A DNA stretch of 64,000 bases from Ornithinicoccus sp045032955 (GTDB lineage: Bacteria; Actinomycetota; Actinomycetes; Actinomycetales; Dermatophilaceae). Below are positions 18,759 to 29,467 of this stretch, piece after piece. How positions within the stretch are numbered: the first letter of the stretch is position 1; every line of letters starts with the position of its first letter. Below the pieces are notes generated by a model that was not told the origin of the DNA, ran no database searches, and saw nothing but the letters and a program-made list of their open reading frames with translations. The stretch covers positions 620,001 through 684,000 of the forward strand of contig NZ_JBJFZU010000002.1 of the NCBI RefSeq assembly GCF_045032955.1. The letters run 5' to 3'. Position numbers and translations under genes: made by a program.

Positions 18759-19889
18759 ATGAGCGACCACCCGGCCCCCCCTGTGCCCGAACCCGTCGAC
18801 GTCCAGGGCAGTGCCCTCGTCGACTGGGAGTTCGCGGCCGCCGCCGCAGCCCGCCTGGCCCCTCCCGGGCCGAAGGCCGACCGGGCGGAGATCGCGGCCC
18901 TGGTCACCGACCTGCGTTCGGCCGCCTCCCGGGCGGTCGGGCCGGTGGCCGAGACCGCCCGGATGCAGGCGCCCGCGGACGCGCCTCCCGCGCTGGTGGT
19001 GGACCGGGCCGGCTGGATCCGCGCCAACTGCGCCTCCATGGGGGAGATGCTCGCGCCGGTGCTGGACGACGTGATCGCGCGCAAGCGGGAGGCGGACCGG
19101 CAGCGGGCCGAACGTGCCGGGCGGGAGCTGCCGGACCTGGGCGCCGCCTCGCAGGCGATCTCCGGCAAGGTCACCGGCACCGAGGTCGCGGGGCTGCTGT
19201 CCTGGGTCTCCACCAAGGTGCTCGGGCAGTACGACCTCGCCCCGCAGGGCAACCCGACGCTGATGTTCGTGGCACCGAACATCCTCGGCGCCGAGCGGGA
19301 GCTGGGCGTCGACCCGGCCGACTTCCGCCTCTGGGTGGCCGTGCACGAGGAGACCCACCGGGTGCAGTTCACGGCGGTGCCGTGGCTGCGCCAGCACCTC
19401 ATCGACCAGGCCCGCTCGGTCGGCACCACGATGATGCCGGAGCCGGACCAGATGGGTCAGCGGCTCGTCGAGATCGCCCGCGCGATGCCGGCCGTGCTGC
19501 GCGGCGAGGAGGACATCACCCAGGTGGTGGCCACCCCCGAGCAGCGCGAGCGGCTGGCCCGGGTCACCGCGGTGATGTCCCTGCTCGAGGGGCACGCGGA
19601 CGTGGTGATGGACGAGGTCGGTCCCAGCGTGATCCCCTCCGTCGAGCACATCCGGCGCCAGTTCACCCAGCGGCGCAAGGGGGCGGGCAACGTGGACAAG
19701 CTGTTGCGCCGGCTGCTCGGGATGGAGGCCAAGATGCGGCAGTACAAGGACGGGGCGGTCTTCGTCCGGGCGGTCGTCGACCAGGTCGGTGTCGACGGGT
19801 TCAACCAGGTGTGGACCTCCCCGGAGACCCTGCCGCACCCCACCGAGATCGCCGACCCGCCCGCCTGGGTGGCGCGGGTGCACGGCTGA
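18759..19889 (+). CDS. Zinc-dependent metallopeptidase-like protein (DUF2342/Rv3626c family)
   Basis: A 376-residue protein of the actinobacterial family found between dacB and tilS. HEETH (residues 196-200, in WVAVHEETHRVQF) is a canonical HExxH zinc site, and a downstream Glu in LLEGHADVVMDEVG probably completes it. There is no signal peptide or membrane helix, so it is likely cytoplasmic. No substrate is known to me. The ATG at 18759 is chosen because the -10 lies just upstream; the frame extends further 5' but overlaps dacB. It precedes tilS by 3 bp. Confidence 0.88.
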   Translation: MSDHPAPPVPEPVDVQGSALVDWEFAAAAAARLAPPGPKADRAEIAALVTDLRSAASRAVGPVAETARMQAPADAPPALVVDRAGWIRANCASMGEMLAPVLDDVIARKREADRQRAERAGRELPDLGAASQAISGKVTGTEVAGLLSWVSTKVLGQYDLAPQGNPTLMFVAPNILGAERELGVDPADFRLWVAVHEETHRVQFTAVPWLRQHLIDQARSVGTTMMPEPDQMGQRLVEIARAMPAVLRGEEDITQVVATPEQRERLARVTAVMSLLEGHADVVMDEVGPSVIPSVEHIRRQFTQRRKGAGNVDKLLRRLLGMEAKMRQYKDGAVFVRAVVDQVGVDGFNQVWTSPETLPHPTEIADPPAWVARVHG

Positions 19890-19892
19890 CCC

Positions 19893-20987
19893 GTGGCCGG
19901 ACCGTCCGCCGCCGTGGCGGCGGCCCGGGTGGCCGTGCGCCGGTGGCTGGAGGAGGCCGGCCCGGCGCCCGGTGACCTGGCCCTGGTCGGCTGCTCGGGT
20001 GGTGCCGACTCCCTCGCGCTCGTCGCTGCGACCGCCTTCGTGGCCCCCCGGCTCGGGCTGCGTGCGGGGGCGGTGGTGGTCGACCACGGCCTGCAGCCGG
20101 GCTCGGACCGGGTCGCGCGGCGCGCGGCGGAGCAGTGTCGCGGTCTGCTCGACAGCGACAACGGTGGGGGGCCGGTGGAGGTGGTGCCGGTCACGGTGGC
20201 GGACGACGGGACGGGACCGGAGTCCGCTGCCCGGCAGGTGAGGTATGCCGCTCTCCGCGCGACCGCGCAGCGGCTCGGGGCGCGCGCCGTGCTGCTGGGG
20301 CATACCCGGGACGACCAGGCGGAGACGGTGCTGCTGGGGCTGGCCCGCGGCGCAGGCACCCGGTCGGCGGCAGGGATGGCACCGACGCGCGTCCTGACCG
20401 GCACGACGGGACGTCCGGATCGGCACTCCGAGACGCTCGGTGCGGGGGAGAGGGGGGAGGGGGAAGGGCCCGGTGCGTGGGGGCGCGAGGTGGTGCTGCT
20501 GGGCCGGCCCTTCCTCGGTCTGCCGCGGGCGGGGACCCGGCAGGTCTGCGTCGACCTGGGCCTGCGCCCCTGGGACGACCCGCACAACGAGGACCCCCGG
20601 TTCGCCCGGGTCCGGGCCCGGCAGGCGCTGGCCGGGCTGGAGGACGTGCTCGGTCCGGGGCTGGTCGGCAACCTGGCCCGGACCGCCGACCTGCTGCGGG
20701 AGGACGCCGACGCGCTGGACGCGGTGGCCGGGCAGGCATACCTCGAGCTGGGGGAGCCGCCCTGGGAGGTGGGCGCGGTCGGTGCGCTCGCTCGGGCGGT
20801 GCGGACCCGCCTGTGGCGACGGCTCGCGCTGGCCGCCGGCAGCCCGGGGACGGACCTGACCGGGGAGCACCTGCACGCGGTCGACGACCTGGTGGCACGC
20901 TGGCACGGTCAGGGGCCGCTGCACCTGCCGGGCGGGGTCCGCGCGGGACGGGACGGAGACCGGGTATGGCTGCGTGGGCAGACATAG
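19893..20987 (+). CDS. tilS: tRNA(Ile)-lysidine synthetase with repeat-derived insertion
   Basis: Attaches lysine to C34 of tRNA-Ile(CAU), changing its identity to AUA-reading. The 364-residue PP-loop ATPase has SGGADS at residues 35-40 and the family signature GHTRDDQAETVLLGLARGAG. Residues about 170-199 form an insertion absent from typical TilS between GMAP and the LLGLPR strand; two copies of the 22-bp intergenic repeat (20400-20443) plus a G-rich purine stretch encode it, and the reading frame is kept. It probably forms a surface loop and leaves activity intact, since all motifs remain. Confidence 0.94.
   Translation: MAGPSAAVAAARVAVRRWLEEAGPAPGDLALVGCSGGADSLALVAATAFVAPRLGLRAGAVVVDHGLQPGSDRVARRAAEQCRGLLDSDNGGGPVEVVPVTVADDGTGPESAARQVRYAALRATAQRLGARAVLLGHTRDDQAETVLLGLARGAGTRSAAGMAPTRVLTGTTGRPDRHSETLGAGERGEGEGPGAWGREVVLLGRPFLGLPRAGTRQVCVDLGLRPWDDPHNEDPRFARVRARQALAGLEDVLGPGLVGNLARTADLLREDADALDAVAGQAYLELGEPPWEVGAVGALARAVRTRLWRRLALAAGSPGTDLTGEHLHAVDDLVARWHGQGPLHLPGGVRAGRDGDRVWLRGQT
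20400..20443 (+). repeat. Two 22-bp repeat units inside tilS (orientation A)
   Basis: Units at 20400-20421 and 20422-20443 match the intergenic repeat family (GGCAC...CGAGACGCTCGG in the second). A G/A-rich stretch follows (20444-20462). Together they encode residues about 170-199 of TilS. Confidence 0.88.
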
Positions 20988-20988
20988 T
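20983..20988 (+). promoter_or_regulatory. Candidate -10 for hpt
   Basis: CATAGT overlaps the tilS stop codon and would give a leader of about 65 nt before hpt. No clear -35 is seen. Confidence 0.25.
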
Positions 20989-21056
20989 TCAATGGTCCCG
21001 ACGACGAGCACCAGCCCGACGGGCACCGACGAGCACCGAGCACGAGGAGCGAAGGC

Positions 21057-21608
<552 letters not shown>

Positions 21609-21696
21609 TGGATGATGGAACACTGACCACCTGCCGCACGTTGACGGCATCAGACCAACTGCCGGACCGACTGGACCAGGAGGACCGGAGGACACC

Positions 21697-21719
21697 GTGA
21701 TCCTCCGAACGTCACTGAC

Positions 21720-21723
<4 letters not shown>
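21697..21723 (+). other. Possible 8-codon leader ORF coupled to ftsH
   Basis: A GTG at 21697 sits 6 bases after GGAGG (21686-21690) and opens a frame MILRTSLT that stops at the TGA 21721-21723, overlapping the ftsH ATG in an ATGA junction. ftsH itself lacks a good ribosome-binding site, so it may be translated by coupling to this leader. Inference from layout only. Confidence 0.4.
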
Positions 21724-23742
<2,019 letters not shown>

Positions 23743-23765
<23 letters not shown>

Positions 23766-24336
23766 GCCGGACGGGGTGGACCGACCGCGGATCGAGGCCG
23801 CGGTGCGGGAGATCCTGCTCGCGGTCGGGGAGGACCCCGACCGGGACGGGCTGCTGGAAACCCCGTCCCGGGTGGCGCGCTCCTACGCGGAGATCTTCGC
23901 CGGGCTGCGGCAGGACCCCAGCGAGGTGCTGGGCACCACCTTCGACGCCGACCACGACGAGATGATCATGGTCAAGGACATCGCGCTCTACAGCGTGTGC
24001 GAGCACCACCTGGTGCCCTTCCACGGCACCGCCCACCTGGCCTACATCCCGGGACGGGACGGGCGGGTCGTCGGTCTGTCCAAGCTGGCCCGGCTGGTCG
24101 ACGTCTACGCCCGGCGCCCGCAGGTCCAGGAACGGCTCACCATGCAGATCGCCGACGCGCTGGAGGGCCACCTGGCCCCGCGAGGGGTCCTGGTCGTGGT
24201 CGAGGCGGAGCACCTGTGCATGTCGATGCGCGGCATCCGCCGACCCGGCGCCCGCACGATCACCTCCGCGGTCCGCGGCCAGCTGCGGAACCCGGCCACC
24301 CGTGCCGAGGCGATGAGCCTGGTCACCGGTCGGTGA
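23743..24336 (+). CDS. folE: GTP cyclohydrolase I
   Basis: First step of tetrahydrofolate synthesis: GTP to 7,8-dihydroneopterin triphosphate. The 197-residue protein keeps the zinc and active-site signatures (SVCEHHLVPF, the later Cys in EHLCMSMRGI) and the RxTxQIA-type stretch ERLTMQIADAL. The GTG at 23743 lies 23 bp inside ftsH after GGAGG, so the folate genes are co-expressed with ftsH. First of four contiguous folate genes. Confidence 0.96.
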
Positions 24337-25181
24337 GACGCGACATGGGGCATACCTCGATCATGGGCGTCCTCAACGTCACCCCCGACTCGTTCAGCGA
24401 CGGGGGTCGCTGGACCGACCCGGAGGCTGCGGTGGCGCACGCCCGGACCCTCCTCGCCCAGGGCGCCGACCTGGTCGACGTGGGCGGCGAGTCCACCCGC
24501 CCGGGGAGCACCCGGCCGAGCGAGCAGGAGGAGCTGGAGCGGGTGCTGCCCGTCGTCTCCGCGCTGGCCGCCGAGGGGTGCGCCGTCTCGATCGACACCA
24601 TGCGCGCCCCCGTCGCCGAGGCGGCGCTGCAGGCGGGTGCGGTCCTGGTCAACGACGTCTCCGGCGGTCTGGGTGACCCGGCGATGGGGGAGCTGGTCGC
24701 GGCGACCGGTGCCCGCTACGTGGTGATGCACTGGCGCGGGCTGCTCAGCGACCCCGCCGCCCGGCACCACTACGACGACGTCGTCCAGGAGGTATGCCGG
24801 GAGCTGGGTGACCGGGTGGAGGCGCTGCTCGGTCAGGGCGTCAGGCAGGAGCAGCTGGTGCTGGACCCCGGTTTCGGCTTCTCCAAGGACGCCGCGCACA
24901 ACTGGCAGCTGCTCGCCGGGCTGGACCGGGTCGTGGCCCTGGGCCTACCGGTGCTCGTCGGCACCTCGCGCAAACGGTTCCTCGGCCGGCTGGCCCCCCA
25001 GGCCCACCAGGCCCCCGAGGGAGAGCCGAGCCCGCCCGCCGACCGGGACGCGGCGACCGCCGCGACCAGCCTCCTCGCGGCGCAGGCCGGCGCCTGGGCG
25101 GTGCGGGTGCACGAGGTCCCCCCGACCAGGGACGCCCTTGCCGTGTGGCGGATGACCCAGGAGGCCGACGATGCGCGGTGA
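24333..25181 (+). CDS. folP: Dihydropteroate synthase
   Basis: Condenses p-aminobenzoate with the pterin diphosphate; the sulfonamide target. The 282-residue TIM barrel has GVLNVTPDSFSDGG, the pterin-binding GGESTRPG and the C-terminal GTSRKRFLG. The GTG at 24333 overlaps the folE stop (GTGA); an ATG at 24345 is an equally reasonable start. A hydrophilic Pro/Glu-rich insertion follows the SRKRFLG motif. Confidence 0.95.
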   Translation: MRRDMGHTSIMGVLNVTPDSFSDGGRWTDPEAAVAHARTLLAQGADLVDVGGESTRPGSTRPSEQEELERVLPVVSALAAEGCAVSIDTMRAPVAEAALQAGAVLVNDVSGGLGDPAMGELVAATGARYVVMHWRGLLSDPAARHHYDDVVQEVCRELGDRVEALLGQGVRQEQLVLDPGFGFSKDAAHNWQLLAGLDRVVALGLPVLVGTSRKRFLGRLAPQAHQAPEGEPSPPADRDAATAATSLLAAQAGAWAVRVHEVPPTRDALAVWRMTQEADDAR

Positions 25182-26076
25182 CCTGATCCGGCTCACGGGG
25201 GTCCGGGCCCGGGGCCACCACGGCGTGCTGGGGCACGAGCGTCGGGACGGCCAGGAGTTCGTCGTCGACGTGGTGCTGGGGCTCGACCTGGCACCCGCCG
25301 CGGCCACCGACGACCTCGCCGCCACCGTGAGCTACGCCGAGGTCGCCGCCGACGTGGTGGCCGTCGTCGAGGGGCCGCCGCGCGACCTCATCGAGACGGT
25401 GGCCGGCGAGATCGCGGACCAGGCGCTGGCCCGGCCCCGGGTGGAGTGGGTCGAGGTCACCGTGCACAAGCCGCAGGCACCGGTGGGGGTGCCCTTCGCC
25501 GACGTGGCGGTGGTGCTGCACCGGCGCCGGGACGTGCCGGTGGTGATCGCCCTCGGTGCCAACCTGGACGGTCCGGACGGCGCCCCGCCCGCGGGGACCC
25601 TGCGCAGCGCCGTGGGCCGGCTGCGCCGGGTGCGCGGGGTGCACGCGGTGCGTCCCTCCCGCTGCTTCGTCACCGCCCCGGTCGGCGGGGACGCGGTGGC
25701 CGGGCAGCCGGACTACGTCAACGCCGTGGTGCTGGCCCGCACCAGCCTGGCACCGGCCGCGCTGCTGGCGGCGCTGCACCGGATGGAGGCGGATCTCGGC
25801 CGCACCCGGCAGGTGCGGTGGGGGGCCAGGACCCTGGACCTGGACCTGGTCCAGTACGGGCGGCCCGGTGAGGCGGACGAGGTCGTCAGCGGCGACCCGG
25901 ACCTGACCCTGCCGCACCCGCGGGCCCACGAACGGGCGTTCGTGCTGGTGCCCTGGGCCGACGTAGACCCCGAGGCCTCGCTACGGCGCGGTACCGCGGT
26001 CGTCCCGGTCCGCGAGCTGCTGGGCACCGAGCTGCTCCACGGTCAGGACGTGCACCCGCTGGAGGGGGAGCCGTGA
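25171..26076 (+). CDS. folB-folK: Fused dihydroneopterin aldolase / HPPK
   Basis: One 301-residue protein performs two consecutive folate steps. Residues about 1-120 are FolB (GVRARGHHGVLGHERRDGQEF, with the catalytic Lys in VTVHKPQAP). Residues about 125-295 are FolK, 6-hydroxymethyl-7,8-dihydropterin pyrophosphokinase, with VIALGANLDG, the ATP-binding RTLDLDLVQYG and LPHPRAHERAFVL. Mycobacteria carry these as separate adjacent genes. Overlaps folP by 11 bp and the DUF3180 gene by 4 bp. Confidence 0.95.
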   Translation: MRGDLIRLTGVRARGHHGVLGHERRDGQEFVVDVVLGLDLAPAAATDDLAATVSYAEVAADVVAVVEGPPRDLIETVAGEIADQALARPRVEWVEVTVHKPQAPVGVPFADVAVVLHRRRDVPVVIALGANLDGPDGAPPAGTLRSAVGRLRRVRGVHAVRPSRCFVTAPVGGDAVAGQPDYVNAVVLARTSLAPAALLAALHRMEADLGRTRQVRWGARTLDLDLVQYGRPGEADEVVSGDPDLTLPHPRAHERAFVLVPWADVDPEASLRRGTAVVPVRELLGTELLHGQDVHPLEGEP

Positions 26077-26573
26077 GCGCCGTCGAGGGGGTGCGGGCGG
26101 GCACCGGCGTGCTGGTGGCGGCGCTGTCCGGGATGGTGAGCGCGGTGCTGCTGCAGACCACCCGTAGCCTCGGCGGGGCATACCCGGTGATCTCGTGGAT
26201 CGGGCTGGTGCCGCTGCTGGCGGTCGCGGCGCTGGTGCTGGCGATGTGCTGGCAGATCCGGCGCTACCTGGTGGGCGCCACCCGGGAGCCGCCCTCGCCG
26301 CAGCGGGGTCGCGGCACCTTGGTCGGGGCGCAGGCCGCCGCGCTGGGGGGCGCCGCGCTGGTCGGCTGGTATGCCGCGAACGGCCTGGTCCACCTGCCCA
26401 ACGTCGACGTGCCCGGGGAGCGGGGGCAGCTGGTCCGGGGCCTGGTGCACGCCGTGCTGGCGCTGGGGCTGTCCGTCTCCGGCTTCGTCGGACAGTCCTG
26501 GTGCCGGATCCCCGGCGACCACGACGGCGACGACGACGACCCCCGTCCGGACGGGGACCTCGCCTACGGCTGA
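26073..26573 (+). CDS. DUF3180 membrane protein
   Basis: A 166-residue integral membrane protein of unknown function with four predicted helices (about 8-28, 38-60, 83-100, 122-142) and an acidic Asp-rich C-terminal tail. It starts with a GTGA overlap on folK, the usual position for this actinobacterial family, so it belongs to the folate transcription unit. Its end overlaps the convergent kinase-like gene by 10 bp. Confidence 0.9.
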   Translation: MSAVEGVRAGTGVLVAALSGMVSAVLLQTTRSLGGAYPVISWIGLVPLLAVAALVLAMCWQIRRYLVGATREPPSPQRGRGTLVGAQAAALGGAALVGWYAANGLVHLPNVDVPGERGQLVRGLVHAVLALGLSVSGFVGQSWCRIPGDHDGDDDDPRPDGDLAYG

Positions 26574-27559
26574 GGCCCGGGATCCAGCGCCTGGGTGAGC
26601 CAGGTGTCCAGCCGTGGCGTGGCGACGCCGAGCCGGTCCGGGTCCGCCTCGGCCAGCAGCCGCCGCCAGGAGAGCGCCCGGTGCAGCGCCCCGAGACGGT
26701 CCGCCGCCCGGAGCAGCGCGGGCCGGTCACCGGGGGCCACCCCCGGCCAGTGCTCCAGGTAGGCGTCCGTCAGCCGGCGGACGACCGGGGAGTCCGGCAG
26801 CGGGTCCACCAGCCGCGCCCCGGCCGCACCCCGCAGCGGTGCGTGCAGCAGCGGCCAGGGGTGGGACCAGAAGGCGTCGCCGAGGTCGAAGAACGCCCGC
26901 GGGGCGCCCGGGGTGCGTGGCGCGCAGGCGTTGCCGGGATGGACGTCGTTGAGCTGCACCGTGGGGGCCACCCCGCTGTCGGTGAGCAGGCCCAGGTCCT
27001 GGTCCAGGTCGGCCCGTCGGGCGAGGTGGGCCCGGGCCCGGTCGGCGTCCAGGTGCTGGGGGTCGGCCGCGTCCCGTCCGGCCAGGTCGTCGACCAGGCC
27101 GAGGAGCGCGTCCCCCGCCTGCTCCGGGGTGAGCGAGGGCAGCATCGACAGCTCGGCCCGGTAGCCCTCGCAGCGACGCTGCAGCTCGGCAGCGTCGTGC
27201 AGCAGGGGTTCCCAGGCGTGCTGGCGGCCGCGTGGGTGGTCGGCGGTGGGACCGCCGTCGGGCAGCAGCCACCACCCGTGCTGCGGGTCGACGGCCCAGG
27301 GGGCCAGCACGTGGGCGGGGGCCAGCGCGGCCATCGCGCCCAGCAGCGCTCCCTCGAAGGCCTGACCCGGGTTGGCCACCTTGAACCAGGCCCGCTCCGA
27401 CCCCAGCGGCACCACGAGGACCGCGGACCAGAACCGGACCTTGTGCGGCTGCAGTGCGCCGGTGCGCCGCAGCCCCCGGGCCCCCAGCGCCCCGTCCACC
27501 CATCCGGTGGCGCGGGCGTGGAACGCGGGGGAGCCCCACTCGGTCACCATGTCGCGCAC
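26564..27559 (-). CDS. Aminoglycoside phosphotransferase (APH)-like kinase family protein
   Basis: A 331-residue protein resembling the APH/choline-kinase fold. The catalytic-loop equivalent is NDVHPGN: Asp and Asn are kept, while the usual preceding His-Gly is Leu-Asn. The metal-binding Asp lies in FFDLGDAFW. An N-lobe strand FKVANPG may hold the ATP lysine. The substrate is unknown, and the altered motif makes an antibiotic-resistance role unsafe to assume. The GTG at 27559 fits a leaderless -10 just upstream. Divergent from a methyltransferase gene with only 43 bp between starts. Confidence 0.8.
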   Translation of the reverse strand: MRDMVTEWGSPAFHARATGWVDGALGARGLRRTGALQPHKVRFWSAVLVVPLGSERAWFKVANPGQAFEGALLGAMAALAPAHVLAPWAVDPQHGWWLLPDGGPTADHPRGRQHAWEPLLHDAAELQRRCEGYRAELSMLPSLTPEQAGDALLGLVDDLAGRDAADPQHLDADRARAHLARRADLDQDLGLLTDSGVAPTVQLNDVHPGNACAPRTPGAPRAFFDLGDAFWSHPWPLLHAPLRGAAGARLVDPLPDSPVVRRLTDAYLEHWPGVAPGDRPALLRAADRLGALHRALSWRRLLAEADPDRLGVATPRLDTWLTQALDPGPQP

Positions 27560-27565
27560 CCGAGC

Positions 27566-27571
27566 ACGCTA
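27566..27571 (-). promoter_or_regulatory. Leaderless -10 of the kinase-like gene
   Basis: TAGCGT on the minus strand ends 6 bases before the GTG at 27559. Confidence 0.5.
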
Positions 27572-27590
27572 CCGCCGCACCCGCCCGGCG

Positions 27591-27596
27591 TACGGT
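27591..27596 (+). promoter_or_regulatory. Leaderless -10 of the methyltransferase gene
   Basis: TACGGT ends 6 bases before the GTG at 27603. The two divergent -10 elements are only 19 bp apart, so polymerases for the two genes must exclude each other. Confidence 0.5.
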
Positions 27597-27602
27597 GGGT
27601 CG

Positions 27603-28259
27603 GTGAGCGACCGCGACCCGCACGTGCCCATCGAGCCGACCGCCGGGCCGCACCCGACCACCCTGTGGCCGGGGCTCGCCGACCCGGACCACTCCCGGTG
27701 GTACGTGGACCGTTTCCGGGCCATGGCGGACCAGGGCGAGGACATCCTGGGCGAGTCCCGCCTCGTCGACGCGCTGGCGCCGCGGGCGGCCCGGTTGCTG
27801 GACGCGGGCTGCGGGCCCGGTCGGCACGGAGGGCACCTGTCCCGGCTCGGGCACCAGGTGGTGGGTGTCGACATCGACCCCGAGCTGGTGGCCGCGGCAC
27901 GCGAGGACCATCCCGGCGCGACCTGGTTGGTGGGCGACCTGACCGGGCTCGACCTCGCCGCGCAGGGCCATCCGGAGCCCTTCGACGGGGCCCTGCTGGC
28001 CGGCAACGTGATGGACTTCGTGGCCGCCGAGCACCGGGCGGCCGCGCTGCGCTCGGTCACCGCGCACCTGCACCCCGGGGGCTTCCTGGTGGTCGGCTGC
28101 CGGGTGACCCGCGGCTTCACCCCCGAGGAGCTGGACACCGCTGCCGGCGGCACCGACCTGGCGCTGGAGCAGCGCTTCGCGACCTGGGACCTGCGCCCCT
28201 GGCACGCCGGCGCCGACTTCTGCGTCAGCGTGCTCCGCAGGGCCGTGCCCGGCTCCTGA
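27603..28259 (+). CDS. Class I SAM-dependent methyltransferase
   Basis: A 218-residue small-molecule methyltransferase with SAM motif I LLDAGCGPGRHGG, an acidic residue at the end of strand 2 (VVGVDIDPELV) and motif post-I in LAGNVMDFV. The substrate cannot be told. The GTG at 27603 is chosen from the -10 spacing; the frame is open further upstream but would overlap the divergent gene. It ends 7 bp before the convergent nuoD. Confidence 0.85.
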   Translation: MSDRDPHVPIEPTAGPHPTTLWPGLADPDHSRWYVDRFRAMADQGEDILGESRLVDALAPRAARLLDAGCGPGRHGGHLSRLGHQVVGVDIDPELVAAAREDHPGATWLVGDLTGLDLAAQGHPEPFDGALLAGNVMDFVAAEHRAAALRSVTAHLHPGGFLVVGCRVTRGFTPEELDTAAGGTDLALEQRFATWDLRPWHAGADFCVSVLRRAVPGS

Positions 28260-28266
28260 GACGGAC

Positions 28267-29436
28267 CTACTTGTCGATGTCCCCGACGACGAAGAACATC
28301 GAGCCCAGGATGGCGACCATGTCCGCCACCACCGCGCCCGGCAGCATCTCGCGCAGCACCTGGACGTTGTTGAACGAGGCGGACCTCAGCTTGAGCCGGT
28401 GCGGCTCCTTGTCCCCCCGGCTGACCAGGTAGTAGCCGTTGAAGCCGAGCGGGTTCTCGGCGGCGAAGTAGTGCTCCCCGGCGGGCACCTTGAGGTTCTT
28501 CGGCAGCCGGACGTCGATCGGGCCCTCGCCCAGGTCCCGCAGCCGCGCCGTGCAGGCGGTCGCCAGGTCCAGGCTGACGTCGATCTGCTCGGCCAGCACC
28601 TGCAGCCGGGCCAGGCAGTCACCGGCCTCCCGGGTCACCACCCGACCGGGACCGCCCTCCGCGAAGAGCTCCGCGTAGGCCAGGTAGGGCTCGTCACGGC
28701 GCAGGTCCACGTCGAGCCCGGAGGCGCGGGCGATCGGCCCGGAGACGCCGTAGTCCAGCACCGACTCCAGCGGCAGCACCCCGACCCCGCGGGTGCGGGC
28801 CTGGAGGATCTCGTTGCCCAGGATGAGCCGGGTCAGCTCCGGCAGCCGGGTCCGCACCGCCCGCACCGCGGCGTCCACCCGGTCCAGCCAGCCGGGCGGC
28901 AGGTCGTGCAGCAGGCCGCCGACCCGGGTGGCCATGAAGTGCATCCGGCCGCCGGAGAACTCCTCCAGCACGGCCTGCAGCTCCTCCCGCTCGCGGAAGG
29001 AGTAGAACATCGGGGTGATGGCGCCCAGCTCGTGCGGGTAGGAGCCCAGGAACATCAGGTGGTTGAGGACCCGGCCCAGCTCGCTGAGCAGGGTGCGGGC
29101 CCAGGTGGCCCGCTCGGGCACCTCCATCTCGAGCAGGTGCTCGACGGTGAGGGCGACACCGACCTCGTTGTTGAAGGCGGACAGCCAGTCGTGCCGGTTG
29201 GCGAGCACCATGATCTGGCGGTAGTCGCGCACCTCGAAGAGCTTCTCGGCGCCCCGGTGCATGTAGCCGATCACCGGCTCGGCGGCGGTGATCCGCTCCC
29301 CGTCCGCGGTGACCCGCAGCCGCAGCACCCCGTGCGTCGCCGGGTGCTGCGGGCCGATGTTGAGCACCATCTCGGTGGTGTCGAGCCCACCCACACCGGC
29401 GGCGCCGAGGGTCACGTCCAGGTCGCGGGGGCTCAC
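28267..29436 (-). CDS. nuoD: Isolated NADH-quinone oxidoreductase subunit D homologue
   Basis: A 389-residue NuoD/NDUFS2-family protein, near full length, with NIGPQHPATHGVLRL at the N-terminus and GDIDK at the C-terminus. In complex I this subunit lines the quinone pocket. The two pocket histidines (31, 35) and the arginine methylated by NDUFAF7 in mitochondria (Arg39 here, by my alignment) are present. The quinone-contact tyrosine appears to be Leu78, and the neighbouring PYFDRLDY-like stretch reads VLANRHDW. No other nuo gene is nearby. The next gene upstream on the same strand is an NDUFAF7/MidA-type methyltransferase. The leaderless GTG at 29436 fits its -10. Confidence 0.88.
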   Translation of the reverse strand: MSPRDLDVTLGAAGVGGLDTTEMVLNIGPQHPATHGVLRLRVTADGERITAAEPVIGYMHRGAEKLFEVRDYRQIMVLANRHDWLSAFNNEVGVALTVEHLLEMEVPERATWARTLLSELGRVLNHLMFLGSYPHELGAITPMFYSFREREELQAVLEEFSGGRMHFMATRVGGLLHDLPPGWLDRVDAAVRAVRTRLPELTRLILGNEILQARTRGVGVLPLESVLDYGVSGPIARASGLDVDLRRDEPYLAYAELFAEGGPGRVVTREAGDCLARLQVLAEQIDVSLDLATACTARLRDLGEGPIDVRLPKNLKVPAGEHYFAAENPLGFNGYYLVSRGDKEPHRLKLRSASFNNVQVLREMLPGAVVADMVAILGSMFFVVGDIDK

Positions 29437-29442
29437 CCGGCC

Positions 29443-29448
29443 ACCCTA
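29443..29448 (-). promoter_or_regulatory. Leaderless -10 of the nuoD homologue
   Basis: TAGGGT on the minus strand ends 6 bases before the GTG at 29436. Confidence 0.55.
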
Positions 29449-29467
29449 TGCGTCCGGGCCGGGCACG

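Noticed and set aside
21609..21719. Riboswitch or attenuator before ftsH
   Set aside because: No stable alternating hairpins or known riboswitch core is visible; only the small leader frame is supportable.
26564..27559. Antibiotic-resistance aminoglycoside phosphotransferase
   Set aside because: The loop motif is altered and no mobile element or resistance context is present; only a fold-level assignment is justified.
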